Made by a program: the position numbers and the translations under genes. Source: Bacillus sp. CHD6a (lineage in GTDB: Bacteria > Bacillota > Bacilli > Bacillales > Bacillaceae_I). Taken from it: a stretch of 64,000 bases of DNA. The stretch lies in contig NZ_LBMD01000011.1 in assembly GCF_001293645.1 (NCBI RefSeq), positions 152,719 through 216,718 of the forward strand, written 5' to 3'. Under the pieces are notes generated by a model, which saw nothing but the letters and a program-made list of their open reading frames with translations, was not told the DNA's origin and made no database searches. Below, one piece after another: positions 9,244 to 16,631 of the stretch; the stretch's first letter is position 1, and the number at the start of each line of letters is the position of its first letter.

Positions 9244-9876
9244 ATGGTGGTCATGTTGCAACGAACGATGCTTGTTCAGGGAACCGCAAAAAAGGAAGTA
9301 CAGCCGGATATTGCGTACCTGCAATTAGGGGTGATCACCACCAATCCGGATGTACAGCGCGCGCAAGAAGAAAATAGATTAATAGCAAATCGAATAATTA
9401 AAGCCCTAATAGCAGCCGGCATTTCTCAAGAAGACATTGAAACATCCTCTTATACTTCATTTCCGCGTTATGAAACAGATTCATCAGGTAAATCTGTCTT
9501 ATCTGGTTATGAAGTCCGCCATATTTTCCGCATAGCAGTCAGAGATATTACAAAAGCTGGCACCATCGTAGATGTGGCATTTGAAAATGGTGCAAATATT
9601 TCCGAGAGTGTATCATTTGAAGTTTCCAATTATAACGAAATCTACCGTCATGTTTTGCAGCTGGCAGTTGTGGATGGGGCGAAAAAGGCACATGCAATGG
9701 CGTTAACTCTACAAGTTTGCCTTTCTCCTGTACCAATCAAGGTAGAGGAGGTTACACAACAAGTATTTGCAGGGCCGCGTTATGCCTCTTTAGCTGTTCA
9801 AGAAAAAACAAGCACCCCAATTGAGCCACAAGACATTACCATTAGTGCATCCGTTAAACTTGAATATATATATTAA
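9244..9876 (+). CDS. SIMPL (DUF541) domain protein
   Basis: About 210 aa with a SIMPL/DUF541 fold, recognised by the opening VQGTAKKEVQPDIAYLQLGV, the central YEVRHIFRIAVRDITKAG and the C-terminal EPQDITISASVKLEY. Family members occur in periplasm or cytoplasm and are linked to oxidative stress and kinase signalling, but the biochemical role is unknown. No signal peptide is seen here. Starts at ATG 9223, 9244 and 9253 are possible; 9244 has AAGGA eight bases upstream and is preferred. Confidence 0.85.
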   Translation: MVVMLQRTMLVQGTAKKEVQPDIAYLQLGVITTNPDVQRAQEENRLIANRIIKALIAAGISQEDIETSSYTSFPRYETDSSGKSVLSGYEVRHIFRIAVRDITKAGTIVDVAFENGANISESVSFEVSNYNEIYRHVLQLAVVDGAKKAHAMALTLQVCLSPVPIKVEEVTQQVFAGPRYASLAVQEKTSTPIEPQDITISASVKLEYIY

Positions 9877-9879
9877 AAT

Positions 9880-9925
9880 AACAGACCGTTTAGTCTTCCA
9901 ATTTGGAAGGTGGCGGTCTGTTTTT
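9880..9925 (+). terminator. Terminator after the SIMPL gene
   Basis: Outer stem AACAGACCG / CGGTCTGTT with an inner TTCC-AATT-GGAA hairpin, followed by five T residues. Confidence 0.9.
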
Positions 9926-9967
9926 AACACAAACATAGATTTTTTTATGCGAAAAGGGGGGAGTTTC

Positions 9968-10060
9968 ATGCTGGATTGGTCGGCACTTATTCCTATTTTT
10001 GTATTATTCTCTGTGTATTTTCTTTTTGCAGTAGTATTATTAAGAGAGAAGCAGAAATAA
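9968..10060 (+). CDS. 30-aa single-span membrane peptide
   Basis: A 30-codon gene with ATG at 9968, directly behind the strong site AAAGGGGGGAG. The translation is one hydrophobic span (ALIPIFVLFSVYFLFAVVLL) with a charged tail REKQK, the usual form of small regulatory or accessory membrane proteins. It ends 15 bp before the thioesterase gene and probably shares its transcript. No family is recognised. The ribosome binding site and composition make it more likely real than chance. Confidence 0.6.
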   Translation: MLDWSALIPIFVLFSVYFLFAVVLLREKQK

Positions 10061-10075
10061 AAGGGGGAAACAGGA

Positions 10076-10459
10076 GTGGAACTAGAAAATACACTAATAG
10101 ATTTACTAGGAATCGAGATTGTAGAACTGTCGGAAGAAAGAGCGGTGGCGACCATGCCAGTCGATAAACGCACACATCAACCATTCGGATTGTTGCATGG
10201 TGGAGCGTCAGTAGCCTTGGCTGAGACGATTGCAAGCATCGGGACTTTTAATATGATCGACAAGGAAACCGAAATCTGTGTCGGGTTGGAGATAAATGCA
10301 AATCATCTCAAAGGAAAAAAGGATGGGGTAGTGACGGCAATCGGAACGCCATTACACCGTGGAAAATCAACGATGGTTTGGGATATAAAGATTGTTGATG
10401 AGGAAGACGCGTTAATTTGTATTTCGCGATGTACAATGGCCATTTTAAAGAAAAGGTAA
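10076..10459 (+). CDS. Hotdog-fold acyl-CoA thioesterase, YuxO/MenI-like
   Basis: 127 aa PaaI-type hotdog thioesterase. The family motif HGGASVALAET contains the catalytic Glu on the central helix, preceded by HQPFGLL. In B. subtilis the similar YuxO lies beside the Mrp operon and comA; here it is about 14 kb from mrp but still in the same neighbourhood. Likely substrates are aromatic acyl-CoAs such as 1,4-dihydroxy-2-naphthoyl-CoA of menaquinone synthesis, by family analogy. GTG start with GGGGGAAACAG upstream. Confidence 0.88.
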   Translation: MELENTLIDLLGIEIVELSEERAVATMPVDKRTHQPFGLLHGGASVALAETIASIGTFNMIDKETEICVGLEINANHLKGKKDGVVTAIGTPLHRGKSTMVWDIKIVDEEDALICISRCTMAILKKR

Positions 10460-10489
10460 AGATAAAAAAGAGAAGAGGACTGGGGGTAT

Positions 10490-11194
10490 TTAAACCTCCA
10501 TTTCCCTCTTCGCCATATGCTTCAGTCCCTCACGTCGACTAAGTGGCGCCAAATCCTCCGTAGAATTAATGAACTTCAACACTTTAGCTGGATCAGTCTT
10601 GGAATACTCTCTTAACCCCCAGCCAATAGCCTTCTGAATAAAAAACTCCCTAGACCCCTTAGTCGCCTCTATATAAGAAAACAGCTTCTCAGCATCGGTT
10701 TTCCCCTTGTATTTCAATTGAAAAAGAATTGCCGATCGTTGCAACCAGAAATTATCGGACTCAATCCACCTATCTGGAAAATCCCCTATACTTGACTTCT
10801 CCTTCAGCAATATTGCCCCGATATGATGTGGTGCAATATGATCCACTGTATCCCACCAGGAATTTGTACTGATCAATTCTTCCAAAAAGGGAAGCCATTG
10901 AGCGTCCAGCTGTTTAATATGAACATCTATCATTGCAAGGGCCACGTAATGAAATTCCCTTTCAGGCTGAGCATATAAAAAAGTTACAAGACGCTTGATC
11001 CAATCTCGTTCTGGTTTGCCAAATTCCCCAAAAAATCTTTTTAATAACTCTTTACGCTCAGGCGACTTTATCCCTAAGAAAGAGAAGTGATTGCGCATAT
11101 AATTTTCCATTGGCTCTTTATTCCATTCATTCCTATTTGTCCGAAATAAATCGATTAACTCATTTTGATACTTTTCCAAAGAAATGCTCGCCAT
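10490..11194 (-). CDS. DNA alkylation repair protein, AlkD-like
   Basis: 234 aa HEAT-like repeat protein of the AlkD family of DNA glycosylases for N3- and N7-alkylpurines. Recognised by FLGIKSPERKELLKRF, the WDTVDHIAPHHIG segment with its conserved Trp-Asp, and GWGLREYSKTDP near the C-terminus. ATG 11194 has GGGAGG seven bases upstream; the in-frame extension to 11209 overlaps that site. It acts in the cytoplasm on alkylated DNA without base flipping, as known for the family. Confidence 0.93.
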   Translation of the reverse strand: MASISLEKYQNELIDLFRTNRNEWNKEPMENYMRNHFSFLGIKSPERKELLKRFFGEFGKPERDWIKRLVTFLYAQPEREFHYVALAMIDVHIKQLDAQWLPFLEELISTNSWWDTVDHIAPHHIGAILLKEKSSIGDFPDRWIESDNFWLQRSAILFQLKYKGKTDAEKLFSYIEATKGSREFFIQKAIGWGLREYSKTDPAKVLKFINSTEDLAPLSRREGLKHMAKREMEV

Positions 11195-11263
11195 AAAAAA
11201 ACCTCCCATATCCTGTCCTTTTACTAGTAGGATACAGGAAATGAGGAGGTGAAACCAAGCAAT

Positions 11264-12490
11264 TTAAGATTCTGCTGTTTTCTTTGCACTTTCTGAATGA
11301 AAAATGCTATAGAGTAACATCACTCCTGAGCATAAAAAGATAAAACTAGTGATGTAAAACACAGTAGTAATTCCGTAAAAGCCAGCTATCATTCCGCCCA
11401 TTACAGGTCCAATAACATTCCCTAAGAATCGAAAACTGACATTGTAGCCGAGTACTTCTCCCTGCATGGATAACGGTGCTACATTACGGATATATGCAGT
11501 CATACATGGAATCAAGCCCCCAACCACCATGCCAAACAAGAAACGGAACAAAACAAGTTGCCATAGCGATGTGGCAAGCGCTTGAGGGATAAAGAGTATC
11601 GAGCTTGCAAGCATAAGAATAACGATGATTTTGTCATGGCCAATGTTATCCCCAAGTTTTCCCCAGTTCCGTGACGCTAACAAATTACCAAAGCCAGTAG
11701 CAGAGAATGCGAACCCTGCAAGCAGGGCGATGTTTGTTGCTGCTCCACCTGTTAATTCATTCACATAAAGTGCAAGCAAGGGTTGAATGCTGAAATTAGC
11801 CGCCTGGATGAACATGGATAAGAACATAATCTTAAGCAATAGCGGTTTTTGTATGATATATTGCAGAACTTCTTTCCGTGAATATTTCTTCTCTTTCTGA
11901 TTTGCAGAACTTTTTTTCTTCTCTTTAATGCCGAATGCCACTAGAATCACAGCGAAATAAATTAGGGCTGATGTAAGGAAAAACGTGTAGGCAAAGCCGA
12001 AGGAATCTGCAAGCATGCCGCCAATCAATGGGCCGAAAAGTCCGCCGGAAACCGTACCTGTCTGTAAGGTTCCGAGTGTTTTTCCTGCAATCTCTTTAGG
12101 GGCTTGAGAGGAGATTAATGCCATTGAAGTCGGGATGAATCCGGTTGCCAATCCCATGATCATCCGGAGAATGAACAACCCATGAACAGAATCTACGACA
12201 CTCATCAACAGGATGCTGGTTGCAATTCCTGTTCCTGTTAATAACAAGATCGGCTTAAAACCGTACTTATCCCCAATTCTCCCCCAAATCGGTGAAACGA
12301 AAAACGCTGTGAGAAAGGTAATCCCAAAAATAAATCCCGACCAACGCTGTATATAGGAATCGGAGTAATTCCCAAACGTCTCAATGAATAAGGATAAGAA
12401 AGGGAGAATCATAGTAGCACTAGCAGCAACGAAAAAGTTCGCAATCCACATAATGAACAAGTTTCGTCCTGATATGGAGATGATCGTCAC
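11264..12490 (-). CDS. MFS transporter, YuxJ-like
   Basis: 408 aa major facilitator with 12 predicted membrane spans. The loop 2-3 motif appears as GRIGDKYGFKP and is echoed in the second half by GKLGDNIGHDK. The central loop is Lys-rich (KEKKKSSANQKEKKYSRK). It resembles the MdtG/PmrA group of drug exporters. Its position next to kapD matches yuxJ of B. subtilis, which is the basis for the name. The start is GTG 12490; the ribosome binding site is poor and a slightly later start is possible. The exported compound is unknown. Confidence 0.9.
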   Translation of the reverse strand: MTIISISGRNLFIMWIANFFVAASATMILPFLSLFIETFGNYSDSYIQRWSGFIFGITFLTAFFVSPIWGRIGDKYGFKPILLLTGTGIATSILLMSVVDSVHGLFILRMIMGLATGFIPTSMALISSQAPKEIAGKTLGTLQTGTVSGGLFGPLIGGMLADSFGFAYTFFLTSALIYFAVILVAFGIKEKKKSSANQKEKKYSRKEVLQYIIQKPLLLKIMFLSMFIQAANFSIQPLLALYVNELTGGAATNIALLAGFAFSATGFGNLLASRNWGKLGDNIGHDKIIVILMLASSILFIPQALATSLWQLVLFRFLFGMVVGGLIPCMTAYIRNVAPLSMQGEVLGYNVSFRFLGNVIGPVMGGMIAGFYGITTVFYITSFIFLCSGVMLLYSIFHSESAKKTAES

Positions 12491-12591
12491 CTTCTCTACA
12501 AAAATTTCGGATTATAAATATTTCGTATAACTAAATAATAACGCATTCTCTAGGAAAATCAACAAAACAAGCTTTATTTTTGGAAAAATGA

Positions 12592-12631
12592 GTGAATTTC
12601 GTGCTAAAAACGGTATTCACCGTGATATAAT
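12592..12631 (+). promoter_or_regulatory. Inverted repeat and -10 element upstream of kapD
   Basis: GTGAAT (12592-12597) and ATTCAC (12615-12620) form a 6-bp inverted repeat with a 17-base gap. It ends five bases before TATAAT (12626-12631), a perfect -10 hexamer. No good -35 is visible at the right distance, so an activator site or a regulatory hairpin is possible. Confidence 0.45.
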
Positions 12632-12671
12632 ATAGTAATAAAATTCTGAAAATTAAAGAGGGAGGGGAACC

Positions 12672-13295
12672 ATGAAGTCAACACCGATACACTTGTTTAT
12701 AGATTTTGAATTTTCAATGCCCGAAAATAGAAATTATCCAAAAAACTTTTTCCCCGAAATCATTGAAGCCGGAATTGTTGCAGTGGAAAAAGATAAAATA
12801 ATCGACCAATATTCAAACTATATTCGCCCAACTGCATTTCCAACTTTGACTAACCGTTGTAAAACCTTCTTAAATATCAGTCAAAGGAGTGTCCTTGAGG
12901 GGGCAAGTTTTGAAGAATTGATAGACGTTTTGAATTCCTATAACGTGCAAGAGAGGGGAACAGTTGTAACGTGGGGGAACATGGATATGAAGGTGCTAAG
13001 AAACAACTGTGATTATCACGGAGTACCTTTTCCTTTAATGTGCAAGCATGTTGATCTTTCAATGGAATACAAGAAATTCTTTGGTGACCAAAATCAAACT
13101 GGGTTATGGAAAGCTGTGCAAGAATATGGAAAGGAAGGAACAGGTAAGCATCACCGGGCACTTGATGATGCACTTACGACATTTAATATCTTTCGACTCG
13201 TTGAAAAGGACAAAAGTTATCTTGCCAAACCAGAACCTACTACCATTGGAGACCGAATTGACCTTTCCAAGATAATAAACAAATATGCCTTATAA
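12672..13295 (+). CDS. kapD: 3'-5' exonuclease KapD, KinB pathway inhibitor of sporulation
   Basis: 207 aa DEDDh exonuclease closely matching remembered B. subtilis KapD across its length: FIDFEFSMPENRNYPKNFFP with the first acidic pair, ITWGNMDMKVL-like VTWGNMDMKVLRNNC in the middle, GLWKAVQEYGKEGTGKHHRA and DDALTTFNIFRLVE at the end. In B. subtilis KapD inhibits sporulation initiation through KinB, and related domains act in RNA turnover. ATG with GGGAGGGG just upstream. It is convergent with kapB. Confidence 0.95.
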   Translation: MKSTPIHLFIDFEFSMPENRNYPKNFFPEIIEAGIVAVEKDKIIDQYSNYIRPTAFPTLTNRCKTFLNISQRSVLEGASFEELIDVLNSYNVQERGTVVTWGNMDMKVLRNNCDYHGVPFPLMCKHVDLSMEYKKFFGDQNQTGLWKAVQEYGKEGTGKHHRALDDALTTFNIFRLVEKDKSYLAKPEPTTIGDRIDLSKIINKYAL

Positions 13296-13331
13296 AAAGC
13301 CAAATCCCTTAAACAGGAGATTTGGCTTTTA
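13296..13331. terminator. Bidirectional terminator between kapD and kapB
   Basis: Stem AAAAGCCAAATC / GATTTGGCTTTT with the intervening CCTTAAACAGGA. A and T tracts flank both sides. Confidence 0.92.
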
Positions 13332-13342
13332 GTTTGCTATTA

Positions 13343-13723
13343 TCAAAGCTTATAATCCTTTTTTAGAATGGAAAAGTTTTCTATGCTTCTTTTTGCCCAA
13401 AGGCTTTCGTCATTCTCGAGTGCTTGCGCAGCTGAATGGAGTGCAAGTTTTAACGATTCTTTGTAATCAATAACTTCCCCACCATAGAGCTTCACCATGT
13501 TTTTAGGTATGTTGGTCTGTTCATGAAAGGCCAAAGCCCGACGCTCATGAAAGAGAGGAACGTCCGTTTCTTTAGGTGCGTGTAAATCCCCTTGCTGTGG
13601 ATGCTTCAATACTGCTTTTACTTTAACTAAATAATGCATAGGGCGAATTGCAGTTACTTCTCCAATATATTTTCCAGTTTTATAAATCCCGGTTACGATA
13701 CTGCCTACCTCTATTTTCTCCAT
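13343..13723 (-). CDS. kapB: Sporulation phosphorelay protein KapB
   Basis: About 126 aa KapB family protein, with the SH3-like N-terminal half EVGSIVTGIYKTGKYIGEV and a conserved tail. KapB is required for KinB activity in the B. subtilis sporulation phosphorelay. Here no kinB gene is next to it; instead the gene converges on kapD and diverges from a cyclophilin gene. Two consecutive ATG codons (13726 and 13723) follow AAAGGGG; the second has the better spacing. Confidence 0.92.
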   Translation of the reverse strand: MEKIEVGSIVTGIYKTGKYIGEVTAIRPMHYLVKVKAVLKHPQQGDLHAPKETDVPLFHERRALAFHEQTNIPKNMVKLYGGEVIDYKESLKLALHSAAQALENDESLWAKRSIENFSILKKDYKL

Positions 13724-13813
13724 CATAAGTCCCCTTTCGCATTCAGATAGTGATTTTTTTTGTTATATTTAGTAATATCTTGTTAAGTAAATAAAATATG
13801 GGGTGTGACACAC

Positions 13814-14572
13814 GTGAAAAAATGGATGATTATGATGCTTGCGCTACTTCTTATTGTAACAGGTTGTGGGACAAGTACAAACGAAGAAAATGCAACTAGC
13901 AATAATGCAACAAACGAACAACAGACGGAAGAAAATGCAGGACAAGACAAAGGTGAAGAAGGAGCAGGCGAAGAAGTTGAAGTCGGTGAGTTTCAACAGT
14001 TTACAAACACTAGTGAGACAATCCGTACTGTAGAAATAGAAACAACAAAAGGGAAAATGGTAGTAAACCTTTATCCAGATGCAGCACCAAAAGCAGTAGA
14101 GAACTTTGTTAAACATGCAGAAAATGGCTACTATGATGGATTGATCTTTCACCGTGTCATCGAAGATTTCATGATTCAAGGTGGAGATCCAGAAGGTACA
14201 GGTAGAGGTGGAGAAAGTATCTTTGGACAACCGTTTGAAGACGAGTTCAGTCGTGAGATGCTGCACTTCAGAGGTGCTCTTTCTATGGCGAATTCTGGAG
14301 CGAATACTAACGGAAGTCAATTTTTCATTGTTCATGCTAAAGAGGTAGATGAGGCAACTATGGAATCAATGATCAAAGCGGGATATCCTGAAGAAGTAAT
14401 AGAATTATATGAGGAAAATGGCGGGACACCTGGATTAGATTTTAGACATACCGTATTTGGACAAGTGATAGAAGGCATGGAAGTGCTTGATGCCATTGCA
14501 ACAGTGGAAACAGGTGAAGCAGACAAGCCAGTAGAAGATGTTGTGATTAAGAAGATGACCGTAGTAAAATAA
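13814..14572 (+). CDS. Cyclophilin-type peptidyl-prolyl isomerase, lipoprotein
   Basis: 252 aa extracytoplasmic lipoprotein. The signal peptide ends at the lipobox VTGC with Cys18. A Gln/Glu/Asn-rich linker of about 55 residues leads to a cyclophilin domain with FHRVIEDFMIQGGDP, GALSMANSG and NGSQFFI, the active-site and cyclosporin-binding motifs. It would assist folding of exported proteins at the membrane surface. The start GTG 13814 has GGGGTG eight bases upstream; the longer frame from GTG 13805 overlaps that site. It is divergent from kapB. Confidence 0.94.
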   Translation: MKKWMIMMLALLLIVTGCGTSTNEENATSNNATNEQQTEENAGQDKGEEGAGEEVEVGEFQQFTNTSETIRTVEIETTKGKMVVNLYPDAAPKAVENFVKHAENGYYDGLIFHRVIEDFMIQGGDPEGTGRGGESIFGQPFEDEFSREMLHFRGALSMANSGANTNGSQFFIVHAKEVDEATMESMIKAGYPEEVIELYEENGGTPGLDFRHTVFGQVIEGMEVLDAIATVETGEADKPVEDVVIKKMTVVK

Positions 14573-14657
14573 GGAAGTATAAGTCGAGAATGGTTCCTTG
14601 TAGAAACTTTTGATATAATGAATACGTTCATAACCTTTGAAAGGTCGTGTGGTAACG

Positions 14658-14861
14658 ATGCTTAATTTTTTTATGTTACAACTATTCTTATATTTTCCAG
14701 AAGATAAATCTGAGTACATTCCTGCAGGGATTACCTTTGCCATCTTCTTTATAGCTGCCATATTTGTTTTTCGATATATTATTAATGTTTCCAAAAGAGA
14801 AAGCCAGAAGGCGAAGGCATTAGAGGAACAGTTGCGAAGGGAAAAAGTTATTAAAGATTAA
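14658..14861 (+). CDS. Small membrane protein with C-terminal basic coiled segment
   Basis: About 67 aa with a hydrophobic N-terminus, one clear span (AGITFAIFFIAAIFVFRYII) and a charged helical tail KRESQKAKALEEQLRREK. The start is uncertain: ATG 14658 is preferred, but AAAGGT lies 14 bases upstream and GTG 14649 is possible. No family is recognised. A terminator follows directly, so it is a discrete transcription unit. Confidence 0.65.
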   Translation: MLNFFMLQLFLYFPEDKSEYIPAGITFAIFFIAAIFVFRYIINVSKRESQKAKALEEQLRREKVIKD

Positions 14862-14868
14862 ATGTTTA

Positions 14869-14910
14869 GGGGCTCATTCACCAATAATGGTGAAGTGAGC
14901 CCTTTTTTTA
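14869..14910 (+). terminator. Terminator
   Basis: Stem GGGCTCA / TGAGCCC with an inner CACCA-ATAA-TGGTG hairpin, followed by seven T residues. Confidence 0.92.
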
Positions 14911-14983
14911 TTGTACAAAAACATATTCCCCCTTACTTTCGGGGAAACTTTGGTAAAACGAGTAATGGGAGGTCGACTATTTT

Positions 14984-15559
14984 ATGCGGACAAAAACGTT
15001 TATCCTGCCTTTTCTGCTATGTTTGGTTCTAACGGGGTGCATGGAGAGTAAAATAACAGCACTTGATGTGGAGATATTTAATGCGACGGGTGACTCTTTA
15101 GGAGTTGCAAAGGTTTCGGAAGACCCAAATGGCGTGAAGATTGAATTGAATCTAGAAGGGCTTCCTCCTGGAGAGCATGGGGTACATATTCATGAAAAAG
15201 GGTTATGCGATGCCCCAGATTTTAAAACGGCAGGCAATCACTTCAATCCTGATGACAAACAGCATGGCTTAATGCATCCTGAAGGAGCGCATGTAGGAGA
15301 CTTGCCGAATATCTTGGTGGAAGATGACGGGACGGTCATTGCAGAATTGATGGCTCCACAAGCAACATTAGAGGAGGGAAAAACCTCCCTATTCGGCAAA
15401 GATGGAACGGCAATTATCATTACAGAAAACATTGATGATGGCATGACTCAGCCAGCAGGTGATTCAGGAGAGAGAATTGCATGCGGTGTCATTACAAAAG
15501 AGGTCGCAGAAAAAAATGAAGCGGTAGAAGAACCGGTTGATGAAGACGAAAAAAAATAA
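14984..15559 (+). CDS. Cu/Zn superoxide dismutase-like lipoprotein lacking one copper ligand
   Basis: 191 aa lipoprotein (lipobox VLTGC, Cys19) with a SodC beta-barrel. Expected metal ligands are present at H68 and H70 (GVHIHEKG), H86 (GNHFNP), H94, H103 and D106. The disulfide Cys are C75 and C167. The last copper ligand, normally His in a VVHE-type strand before the TQP-GDSG loop, is Thr147 (AIIITENIDD). B. subtilis YojM is also a SodC-like protein missing copper ligands, so this may be its counterpart and may not be an active dismutase. RBS GGGAGGT. Confidence 0.9.
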   Translation: MRTKTFILPFLLCLVLTGCMESKITALDVEIFNATGDSLGVAKVSEDPNGVKIELNLEGLPPGEHGVHIHEKGLCDAPDFKTAGNHFNPDDKQHGLMHPEGAHVGDLPNILVEDDGTVIAELMAPQATLEEGKTSLFGKDGTAIIITENIDDGMTQPAGDSGERIACGVITKEVAEKNEAVEEPVDEDEKK

Positions 15560-15566
15560 CTTTACT

Positions 15567-15600
15567 AAAAGGCACACAATTAAAAGGTGTGTCTTTTGTT
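15567..15600 (+). terminator. Terminator after the SOD-like gene
   Basis: Stem AAAAGGCACAC / GTGTGTCTTTT around AATTAAAAG, allowing a G-T pair, then TTTT-rich sequence. Confidence 0.8.
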
Positions 15601-15652
15601 TGCTTAAATGAAAAAACTACGTTGTATTATTACAGAAATATTCGTAATCTTA

Positions 15653-15680
15653 TTGACACAGTTCGTAGTTTTAAGATAAT
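15653..15680 (+). promoter_or_regulatory. Sigma-A promoter of the phosphatase gene
   Basis: TTGACA at 15653-15658 and GATAAT at 15675-15680 with a 16-bp spacer, about 35 bp before the gene. Confidence 0.7.
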
Positions 15681-15714
15681 TTTAAATTTATAGATAAAAA
15701 AAGGGGGGGCATCT

Positions 15715-16320
15715 TTGGAGATACTATTGATAAGGCATGGACAATCAGAAGCAGATATTCTCCAAGTTCATGAGGGGAGAGCAGACTACCCTTTGACGGA
15801 ACTTGGAAAGATGCAGGCAAAAAGGCTGGCTTGCCGATTAAACGAGCATTGTCCTCCAGATATTATATGGACCAGTACATTAAAAAGAGCCTCAGAAACT
15901 GCCGCCATTTTAGCAGAAGAAGTGGGCTGCATGGTCATAAAGGAACCAGGCCTGATGGAATATAATAATGGTGTATTAGCAGGTTTACCTAAAGAAGTGG
16001 CAGCTACTAAGTATCCATTGCCTCCTGGGGGAAGAAAACCACATGAGAGGATTCAAAATGGAGAATCTGACATTGAATTTCGCATGAGGGCCGAAATGAC
16101 GCTATCAAAAATCTTATCAGAGAGTTCTGCTGTTGTTAGAATTGCGATTGTCTCACATGGAGGAATTACTTCAAATTTATTGAAAGCACTGTTGCAATTA
16201 CCCGTTCATACGAACATTAAGTTCCCGACAGGAGATACAGGAATGCACATTATCAGGAAAGATGATGAAGGTTTATCTGTTGTTTCATTGAATAATTCAG
16301 AGCACTTATATAATTTGTAA
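15715..16320 (+). CDS. Histidine phosphatase family protein
   Basis: 201 aa phosphoglycerate-mutase-like phosphatase. The catalytic RHG motif is at the N-terminus (LLIRHGQSEAD), followed by LTELGKMQAKRL; the second catalytic His lies in VSHGGITSNLL. It hydrolyses a phosphomonoester through a phosphohistidine; the substrate is not deducible. TTG start behind AAGGGGGGG. It has its own promoter and terminator. Confidence 0.92.
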   Translation: MEILLIRHGQSEADILQVHEGRADYPLTELGKMQAKRLACRLNEHCPPDIIWTSTLKRASETAAILAEEVGCMVIKEPGLMEYNNGVLAGLPKEVAATKYPLPPGGRKPHERIQNGESDIEFRMRAEMTLSKILSESSAVVRIAIVSHGGITSNLLKALLQLPVHTNIKFPTGDTGMHIIRKDDEGLSVVSLNNSEHLYNL

Positions 16321-16322
16321 TC

Positions 16323-16359
16323 GGGTTATGCAAGCATTGTGCTGCATAACCCATATTTT
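16323..16359 (+). terminator. Terminator after the histidine phosphatase gene
   Basis: Perfect 10-bp stem GGGTTATGCA / TGCATAACCC around AGCATTGTGC, followed by ATATTTTTT. Confidence 0.93.
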
Positions 16360-16375
16360 TTGTTCCTATATAACA

Positions 16376-16610
16376 CCGCTGATGATTTCCGCAATTGGCT
16401 TCGCTTTCCTGGGGACGCTGCTGGAGCCTCCTCGGCAATGCGAGGCCACTGAAAAGTACATGATTTTTTTTCCTTAAACACCGCTGTGGATTTCCGCAAA
16501 TGGCTTCGCTTTCCTAGGGGCACTGCTGGAGCCTCCTCGGCTACGCCTGCGGGGTCTCCACCTAGCGCTATCTCGCTGAGGAGTCTTCGCCTTTTGCTCC
16601 AATCATCTGC
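16376..16610. repeat. Two copies of the palindromic intergenic repeat, one truncated
   Basis: A partial copy (CCGCTGATGATTTCCGC at 16376 to about 16443) is followed by the terminus-like GAGGCCACTGAAAAG (16442-16456). A second, nearly full copy runs from CCGCTGTGGATTTCCGC (16481) to GCTCCAATCATCTGC (16610). This is the minus orientation relative to the copy at 2995. It looks like an insertion whose right end, with the rest of the first copy, has been lost. Confidence 0.8.
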
Positions 16611-16631
16611 TAACTTTCTATTCATATTCTC

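Noticed and set aside
13844..14335. 163-codon antisense frame in the cyclophilin gene
   Set aside because: The sense frame has a lipobox and complete cyclophilin motifs; the antisense peptide is Cys/Phe-rich noise.
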